64,000 nucleotides of DNA from Nephrocerus scutellatus (Eukaryota; Arthropoda; Insecta; Diptera; Pipunculidae). Both the position numbers and the translations under genes were made by a program. The notes beneath the pieces are model-generated. The model did not search any database. It saw only the letters and a list, made by a program, of their open reading frames with translations, and was not told the DNA's origin. Numbering within the stretch: the stretch's first letter is position 1; every line of letters starts with the position of its first letter. This document shows positions 56,756-64,000 of this stretch, in pieces. The stretch is taken from NCBI GenBank assembly GCA_947095585.1, contig OX352762.1, positions 42,890,537 through 42,954,536 on the forward strand. The letters are read 5' to 3'.

Positions 56756-57498
56756 TACTTTGGTGCTGTTTATTTAAAAATGAAGCGCATTTACTTTCTT
56801 TGTGTTGATTGATTGATTCACTTCCTTCTTTTTGATCACCAGTTGAAGACGTGTAAAAAGGTTGCTTTGTAAAAATCAAAAGAAATTGAGTTATTGTTTT
56901 GTTTTAACTTCGAATCGAATTGTCCGATTATTTTGTTTAAAATTCGAACCGAATTTTCCGATTGTTTTTTTATCAATAAACTCAGTGGCAGCAATACGCG
57001 CCTATTTTGCAAATAATAATAGTTTTAAGAACTTTGAACCTATTCTTTTTTATTATCAATCGGTCGCTTGTTTGAAAGAATGAATGTGCACAGTTTTTTG
57101 GAAATTGCATTTGTGCACGTTCTCTTCATTCGCACGGTTCTTTAATTGCGTACCATTGGACGCGCCTTTAGGCCTAATAACATATATAGGAAAATACACC
57201 TATATAATTGGTGACGATTGACGGCAAGCAATTCTATCAATCAATAAATCATCAATCAACTTTCCATTGAGCTCGGACAAAACCTCATCCTCAATTCGAC
57301 TGGAGTTGATTTCATTAGCAGAACATTTTCATTTCAAGATTTTGTTTTCGTTGTCTGGCACTTAATTAATTAATAAAATCTGTAATTACTTCATTTTTAA
57401 TTAATAACACCAGAGTCTCATATTTAAAACATTTTTAATTTAAGTTAAAGTTTGTTTTTAAAATTTTGTGATTTTACACTACATGAATATTTAATTGA
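56756..57498 (+). other. probable LTR and leader of the Mag-like element
   Basis: Non-coding, with AATAAA near 56975, AATTCGAACCGAATTTTCCGA-like repeats around 56910-56965 and, at about 57206, TTGGTGACGATTGACGG, a PBS-like string after TATATAA. LTR ends are not certain. Confidence 0.45.
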
Positions 57499-58480
57499 AT
57501 GTCGCTACGTACTCCTTCACCTGTTGAAGATATTTTAACAATGTCTGACCCAAAAATTGTGACTGATCGGAATACGGTAGGGGGCGTTTCTGGAGTCTTC
57601 AGCCAAAACCGAGTCGGCGGTTCTATTGAAAACAAAATTGAAGAATTTCGCAAATCGTTGTTGCAGGGGAATGTTGATGCTGGTGGTAGTGGTGTTTCAC
57701 TTCTTTCTATCGTTTTTAACCAAAATGTGTCTAGTTTTAGGGAAGTGGCATACGCTGCTTTCAAGTCTCCGCAGGCGTTATTCAATCAGAATCAGGCGGT
57801 GTGGTTTGAGTTTTTGGAACAACAGTTCAATGTCGCAGGAATCAAGTCTGAATCGACAATGTATTCGCATGCAGTGGGAGCTCTAGACTTGAGGCTGCAG
57901 AATACATTCGCCGATTTGATTCTTCCAGATAAAAAGCTATTAAAAATGAGGTTGTGCGTACTTTGGGAGAGTCCGAAAAAACTCGTTTGCATAATTTGAT
58001 AAGCGGATTGATATTGGGTGACAAAAAGCCTTTTGGAATTGTTCCGATTTAATGCTGGTAATGATTTTAACGAAAAGACTATTAGACAACTTAGGCTACA
58101 GCGATTGCCTACACAGGTGCAGGTGATATTGTCTCCATTTGAAAATGACGTCTCATTGGCGGTATAAGCAGAAAGAGCATTGAAACCATAGAAAACTCTG
58201 TGGTCAATGAGATATCCAATAATCAAAGTTCACATGCGACAATGAATCTGGTAGAATCTTTTGAAAAATTAAAAAACCAAATGTTAATGGATATGTCAGC
58301 CTTGACAACACAAAAGTCTTTAAATTATTGCAAACCACGAAGTTCTTCTAGATCCAGATTTCTTCTCGCAAAAATTCAAAGAGTCCTTCTCGACAGGGAA
58401 ATCGTGACAGCTCCCTACCAAAAACTGGTGAATGTTTCTATCACCGTAGATTTGGCGACAAGGCACAGACGTGCATAACC
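57499..58480 (+). pseudogene. Mag-like Ty3/gypsy gag
   Basis: From ATG 57499: a Ser/Gly-rich N-terminus, then FNQNQAVWFEFLEQQFNVAGI, YSHAVGALDLRLQNTFADLI, followed across a frameshift by ESEKTRLHNLISGLILGDKKP and KTIRQLRLQRLPTQVQVIL, the order typical of this capsid family (WFxxLExQF … LISGxxLGDKxP). Further on are basic Ser/Arg-rich sequence and CFYHRRFGDKAQTC at about 58432-58476, the family's zinc knuckle with F for W. Frameshifts near 57950 and 58040 and stops disable it. Confidence 0.75.
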
Positions 58481-58871
58481 GATTGTATACACTTCTCAAA
58501 ATGTATAAATTTAAATACTTCGCTTTCAAATATACAAGTGACCAACGCAAGTGACGGCTGGTATCGGTGGTCATATTTCTTGCCGTCTATTAATTTTTAA
58601 AATTAATTCTCAAATTATTAAATCAAATAATTTTAATTGATACTGGGGCCGACGTTTCTGTAAAACCTCCAAAATTTTGCAAATTTCCTTCTACGACTTC
58701 AGTTTTTAATTTGTTTGGAGCTAATGGTACACCTGTAAAGGCATTCGGTTCAAAATTTTTGAAATTAAATATTGGTCTTCGTCGTGAATTCGGTTGGGAA
58801 TTAATTGTAGCAGATGTTTCGATACCCATTACAGGATTGCTAGCCGATATACAGAGAGAAAAGCTCATGCA
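58481..58871 (+). pseudogene. Mag-like protease, first copy
   Basis: ILIDTGADVSV at about 58634-58666 is the retropepsin active site. It is followed by LFGANGTPVKAFGSKFLKLNIGLRREF and LIVADVSIPITGLLAD, the usual downstream protease motifs. The segment repeats as 58872-59262 at an offset of 391 bp. Confidence 0.8.
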
Positions 58872-59262
58872 GATTGTATACACTTCTCAAAATGTATAAA
58901 TTCAAATACTTCGCTTTTAAATATATAAGTGACCAACTGCAAGTGACGGCTGGTATCGGTGGTCATATTTCTTGCCATCTTTTAATTTCTAAAATTAATT
59001 CTCAAATTATTAAATCAAATAATTTTAATTGATACTGGTGCCGACGTTTCTGTAAAACCTCCAAAATTTTGCAAATTTCCTTCTACGACTTCAGTTTTTA
59101 ATTTGTTTGGAGCTAATGGTACACCTGTAAAGGCATTCGGTTCAAAATTTTTGAAATTAAATATTGGTCTTCGTCGTGAATTCAGTTGGTAATTAATTGT
59201 AGCAGATGTTTCGATACCCATTACAGGATTGCAGCCGATATACAGAGAGAAAAGCTCATAGA
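58872..59262 (+). pseudogene. Mag-like protease, second copy (391-bp tandem duplication)
   Basis: Second copy retains DTGADVSV and GANGTPV. A TAA replaces the Glu codon region after EFSW (about 59190), and one base is lost near 59235. Confidence 0.8.
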
Positions 59263-60010
59263 CCCATTAACCTCTCTGCATACGACTGGTAGCCTGTTAA
59301 ATTCACAGGATCCGTCTCTTTCCAACATCGATACATCCTACATCCTGAAATTCTAAATTTAATTAAAAGCTTTCCAGAAGTCACGCAGCATTCAATCGGA
59401 GTAATAACCAGCAGTCCCCGAAATCAAACATAACGTGACGAATCGGTTAGAAACTATTGGACCACCGATTGCCTGTAAAACTCGTCGTCTGGCTCCGGAC
59501 AAACACACCATTGCCAAGGCGGAATTTGAAAAAATGATGGGAATGGGTATTTGTAGACCAAGTAAAAGTTCATGGTCTAGCCATCTACACTTGGTCATGA
59601 AAAAGAATGGGGGAATGGCAGCCATGTGGAGACTACCAAGCTCTCAATAGAGTTACCATTCAAGACCGTTAATCCATTCCTCACCGTACCGTCTTCTCAA
59701 CTTTAGACCTCGTCCATGCTTATCACCAAATTCCCATTGAACCTTCCGATATACCGAAAACAGCCATTTCAACTCCTTTTGGCCTGTTCGAGTTTTGCAA
59801 TATGACTTTAGAACTTCGAAACGCGCACAAGCTTTCCAACGTTTGATGCATTTCGTTCTGTTGGGACTAAGCTTTTGTTTCGTATACTTGGACGATGTCC
59901 TTGTTGCTTCCAAAAATTTTACGGATCCTTTGGAACACTTAAAAATTATTTTTCAAAGATTTGCAGAACACGGTTTTAATCAATAACTTTGATAAATGTG
60001 TTTTGACAAA
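59263..60010 (+). pseudogene. Mag-like reverse transcriptase
   Basis: RT motifs in order over shifted frames: HNVTNRLETIGPPIACKTRRLAPDK, AKAEFEKMMGMGICRPSKSSW, LHLVMKKNGG, a region equivalent to [33 protein letters not shown] and FCFVYLDDVLVASKNF. The YLDD catalytic box is intact here (about 59880-59897). Sequence is lost after FAEHGFNQ, so the RNase H and integrase parts are missing. Confidence 0.8.
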
Positions 60011-60239
60011 GAGTGTAGAGATATCAAGAGAAACGAAGTATACAAAAACGAATGAAATTCGCAGTTGAAGTGCGTTGCACACTCAGTTGTGTGAGTGCAT
60101 TCTTAACTTGTGCTTTGTATCATATTATATGAAGAACTGGTTACGCAGCTTAACTCAACTCAAAAGAAAGAATTTTAGTAGTACTTCGTACGTCGTTGTG
60201 TGCACGTCGCACAAACCGTGCGCTGTGGCTGGTAGAATC
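60011..60239. other. unassigned sequence
   Basis: No gene recognised; a short frame without family motifs. Confidence 0.4.
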
Positions 60240-60560
60240 TTGCGATCAATTTTGAACACACTTCCTAAAGCCCGATTTGCCTGAAATTGTAAGCATGTGT
60301 ATTTCCGTGAAAATACTTTCTATTAAAATTTGGAAGTGATCCGGCCCCGGGCTCTGGGGACTCTCATACAAATTTTTTTTTAAATTTATCCGATTTTCTT
60401 TGAGTTTTCTACACACGTGTATCTCTGATGGACAACACTTTTTGTAAAAAAAATGGGCTGGTTGGCTCCCATAAATGTTTTTTTTAAAAAAGTTACTTGA
60501 TTTTCTTTAAATACATATGTGTATCTCTGATTAGAGAATTTACAATAAAAGTTTTAATTT
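60240..60560 (+). repeat. dispersed ~300-bp repeat, copy at 60 kb
   Basis: Same three-unit structure as the 3.5-kb copy, ending GATTAGAGAATTTAC followed by a common ATTTTTATGG tail. TTAACTTCGCGTG(T/C)CC occurs to its right here and to the left of the 3.5-kb copy. Confidence 0.75.
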
Positions 60561-60849
60561 TTATGGGTTGTTTTTTAAAATGCTCTATATTAACTTCGCG
60601 TGCCCGGTTTGTGAGCGATGTGCAGTATTAAATTTTCAGGGATACTAATTTAATTTAATTTTATAATTAATCCATGTTTCAATGAATAATAATCTGTTTT
60701 TATAGGAATTTATTATTTTTAAAAAGTTTTATTTAACTTGAATATATCCCTGTATTTTCGCCTACCTTGAGGTCCTTTTTCACCACCTTTGCATGACCAG
60801 CTCAATTTCAGAGGCGTAATTAGTCGGCGTAATCAAGTAATTATCCCCA
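60561..60849. other. AT-rich spacer
   Basis: No gene or repeat recognised. Confidence 0.5.
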
Positions 60850-63252
60850 GTTTATCTTAACTCCTCCTCAGCCACTGTAAGTCTACTGACCTCCTGATCG
60901 CGATAAGTCTAATAGTTTGGTTCTTTGCAGTCTTATTGTTGGTGTGGTAGTCAGCATACAGCGTATTTCCAGATTTTCATGCTGGTGCAGACGTTGTAGG
61001 TATTTTGTTGCATGATGCTTAATTTCATCCGCGACAAGCTCGATCTTTAGATCTCGATGAAGGTGTTCGTTACGTATGTACCACGTGCATTAACAATACA
61101 TCGCAAGACTTTATTTTGTACTGTTTGTATGATTTTGATATTTGTCCTCTTGGCACAACCCCAGAGTTGGCTACCATATGTCCATACAGGTTTCAGGATT
61201 TGTTTGTAAAACAGCAGTTATGAATCGCTAGTTCAGACTGTCTCCCAAACAGCCAAAACATTTTTCTAAATTTTATGTTTAGTTCTTCTCTCTTCTTTTT
61301 TATGTGTTCCTTTCATCTAAGTTTAGCATCTAATGTCATGCCAAGTTATTTAGCAGTATTCGCATGCGGTACTACTATAGAGATTATCATTATTGGTATA
61401 TGATTAACTTTTAGATTTGTAAAGTCTCTTGGATTGATTTTGCTTCATTTAAATCAATTCGCCATTTCTTTGTCCAATTACATATCAGGTTAGTAGCCTT
61501 CTGTAATTTACTAGTGGAGTCATTGATATTTTTTGCTGTTGCAAGTATTGCCGTGTCATCGGCAAAAGTCGCAATTTTTGCTTCTGTAATTGTATATCTC
61601 TAGTAATATAGGAGATAAAGGATTGGCCCAAGAACACTTTCTTGTGGTACTCCTGCTGTTTTTTTTAGTTGCGAGTATTTATTCTCTTACTTTACTCGGA
61701 TATGTATGATTTTAGAATTTGAAAATATTGCTCCGGAAGATCTCGGTGAAGTTTGAATTCTAACCCCCCTAGTGCCATACTTTGCCAAATGGAATATAGT
61801 TGAGCATATTTGTTTGCTTTCTAGTGATTTCTCGATTACATCAGTAATTCGATGTACTTGTTCTATCGTAGAGTGTTTTTCCCTAAATCTAAACTGATGT
61901 GAGGGGATAAGATTTCTTTCTTCGATAATTGGTTTTAGTCTTTTAAGAAGAACCTTTTCAAATAGTTTCGATAATGTTGGTAGCAGAGAAATTGGCCTAT
62001 ATGAAGCTTTATCATTCGAAGGTTTGTTCGGTTTAATTATCATAATTACTTCTGCATTTTAGTTCTTTCAATGTTATAGGTGTAATTTTTATTTCATCCT
62101 GTTTATTTGCAAACAAAACTGTTTTTTGTTTAGCATTTCGAGCCCAATTTTCTTTCTTTTTAATTGGAGGAACCTGAAGTTTGGGTCTTTTAAGATTCTT
62201 AGTTGCTTTCCATATTGAATAATCAGTATCTTTTTGCCCAGTTAGAGTGCTGAGGTATTTCTTAACTGACTGTTTTTTAATGTCTTTTATTAGGTATTTT
62301 GTATTTGTTACACAAATGGTTAAATACCCTTATTTATTTTCCGGGTTTCGATGTTTATTTTATTTTTAAGAAGTTCTCTCACTTCCTCTGGATAGCTAAC
62401 ATTGCGCTTCATTACCTGTCTATTATTATGAGTGCTTTCCCACGCAGCACTTTGGATATTATGGATGAGCTTATCTAGTTCTTCTTCTATTTGGACTGGT
62501 CCCTGTATTGAGTTCTGCAGACTGATTCTTTCTGTTAGCTTTGTTTGAAAGAGATCCCAATTGGTTTTGGAGCTCGTTAATTTCGGGTTGCTCTCTTTCA
62601 TAATAATTGTTTGGCTAGGTATCATAATAACTGGTGAATGATCTGATGATAGACTTTCACTGTTCTCTATATGGATATAATTATCTAAAATCTCTCTTGT
62701 AATAAAGAAGTCTATAAGATCTGGAGTCTTACTGATATCCGAGGGCCAATAGGTTGGTGTACCGCCTGAGTGAAACTCGCATTTTAGTTGTTTGCCTGCT
62801 GCGTACAGTTCTTTTCCTTTAGCAGTCGTTAACCGTGATCCCCAGTATTTTTTGCATTATAGTCATCTCTAATTTTGAAAAGATTAGTATTATCTACTTG
62901 TTTGAGATTGTATCTTGAAGGGCAATATATTGCTTAGATACTACAAGTTTTAATATTGTTTAATTGTATTTTGATTGTTGTGACTTGCATGGAAAGCTTC
63001 ACAACTTTAAGTTCTTCGTTATGTTTTATATAAAGTTTTATCAGGATAGCTGATCCACCGCTAGCTTTGCTCTCTGGATGTATTGCATAGTAGCAAATTT
63101 AACCTTTTTCTACAGAATGAAGTTTTGGTAAAATGGGTTTCTGATATAAGACATATATCTATATTATGCATGTTTAAAAATATATCTAGTTCTTGAATGT
63201 GATGCAACAGCTCATTTGCATTCCAGGTTACAATTCGTAATGTTTTATTCAT
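60850..63252 (-). pseudogene. Jockey LINE ORF2, degraded
   Basis: Starts at ATG 63252 with LRIVTWNANELLHHIQELDIFL and DICLISETHFT, the endonuclease N-terminus. Then CPSRYNLKQ, YWPSDISKTPDLIDFFITR and EHSPVIMIP-like motifs (62600-62960) and RT: NVSYPEEVRELL, IKPNKPSNDKASYRPISLLPTLSKLFEKVLL and PSHQFRFREKHSTIEQVHRI (61850-62043). It jumps to GVPQESVLGPILYLLY (near 61640), so the palm between is deleted, and continues with degraded C-terminal sequence to about 60850. Confidence 0.75.
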
Positions 63253-63299
63253 ATCTTTTGTTTATAATTTGATTTTATATAATTTATATTTTGATACAC

Positions 63300-64000
63300 T
63301 CGATCAAGGTTTTCTTCTACTTTTTTATTGAAACTAGTTTGTGATTTCATTTCTTTTAGTGTGTTCTGCAGACTCATTTCCTGCAAAATAAGTCTTTTAT
63401 TGAGGTTCTCTAGATTTCTCAGTATGTCCTATAAAACGAGATCCACTTTTAACTGTTTCTGTTCTGTTTGCTGAACTATTTGTGCATAAGTAACATTTTC
63501 AGTTACTCGCTCTCTTTGTTTGTTAAGATTAGGAGTTATCGATTTCGGCTCCGTGTTTTTGCTTCTCGATTGCAGTTCTTTTGTGTATGATTATAATCTT
63601 GGCAGTTTTTACAATGAGGTATTAGTCGAGTGAACTTTCTCGGTCTTTCTTTTTTAACTCTGATGTTAAGGATAGCCTTAATATTACAAATATTTTCGAT
63701 TTTTTCTTGGTTGTTGAAGGTTACCATGAAAAGTGGGAGACCTCTTCTCATGGTTTCAACATTTCCCTCCCTGTTTTCTCGTCTCTCTTTTCTGATGATG
63801 TTGACTGCATCGACTTCCAGGCCTTTGTTTTTTGCAGGTCCTCAATAATTTCATCTTTTGAACAAGTTGGATGGAGACCTCTTGCTATTACTTTAATTGA
63901 TCGATCATTTTTATCCTCATAGGTGTACCACTGGTGACCATTAGCATTTAATTTGTTAGCTAGAGCTTCAATTATTATTACTGAGCGATATTACTTTCCA
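63300..64000 (-). pseudogene. Jockey LINE ORF1, partial (runs off the window)
   Basis: The minus strand reads YEDKNDRSIKVIARGLHPTC, LFMVTFNNQEKIENI, FTRLIPHCKNCQDYNHTQKNC (zinc knuckle near 63600) and then basic residues. This is the central and C-terminal part of a Jockey ORF1 protein. The start lies beyond base 64000. It precedes ORF2 in the same orientation. Confidence 0.7.

Overview
The window looks like transposon-dense heterochromatin from an insect, most likely a fly. I see no host protein-coding gene and no free-standing RNA gene. The evidence is AT-rich spacer, insect-type retroelements (Ty3/gypsy of the Osvaldo/Ulysses type, a Mag-like Ty3/gypsy, BEL/Pao with and without env, Jockey/CR1-type and RTE-like LINEs, a hAT fragment, a tRNA-derived SINE) and an arthropod-style TATA plus TCAGTT promoter. 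Almost every coding region is broken, so this is a graveyard of elements rather than an operon-like set of genes.

Layout. 1-2640: 3' end of a BEL/Pao element with a broken env-like gene and an LTR-like promoter. 2751-3037: a fold-back element. 3528-3850: first copy of a dispersed ~300-bp repeat. 4795-6930: minus-strand debris of a Jockey/CR1-type LINE, a hAT transposase and an RTE-like LINE. 6940-9005: plus-strand RTE-like LINE with a ~409-bp internal duplication. 8617-25375: tandem array 1, a ~4.5-4.8-kb nest of four retroelement fragments repeated 3.6 times.

25779-56755 can be read as one Osvaldo-like LTR retrotransposon inflated to about 31 kb. Its 5' LTR is split by a minus-strand LINE flanked by a perfect 13-bp target-site duplication. 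Its gag-protease-RT part, together with half of that LINE, is repeated three times (tandem array 2, 5.7-kb period). Its far end is split by a minus-strand BEL/Pao element (47592-54589, perhaps to ~55250) whose leader holds a ~97-bp palindromic minisatellite. The 3' LTR (55611-56755) closes the element.

56756-60010: a Mag-like Ty3/gypsy with gag, a duplicated protease and RT. 60240-60560: another dispersed-repeat copy. 60850-64000: a minus-strand Jockey element running off the window.

The most notable signal is the repeated formation of head-to-tail duplications at many scales (60 bp to 5.8 kb). Breakpoints fall at unrelated sequences sharing only 3-4 bp at the three junctions I could read, which points to a microhomology-based event followed by unequal exchange. 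Because some copies are nearly identical, assembly error must be excluded with long reads.
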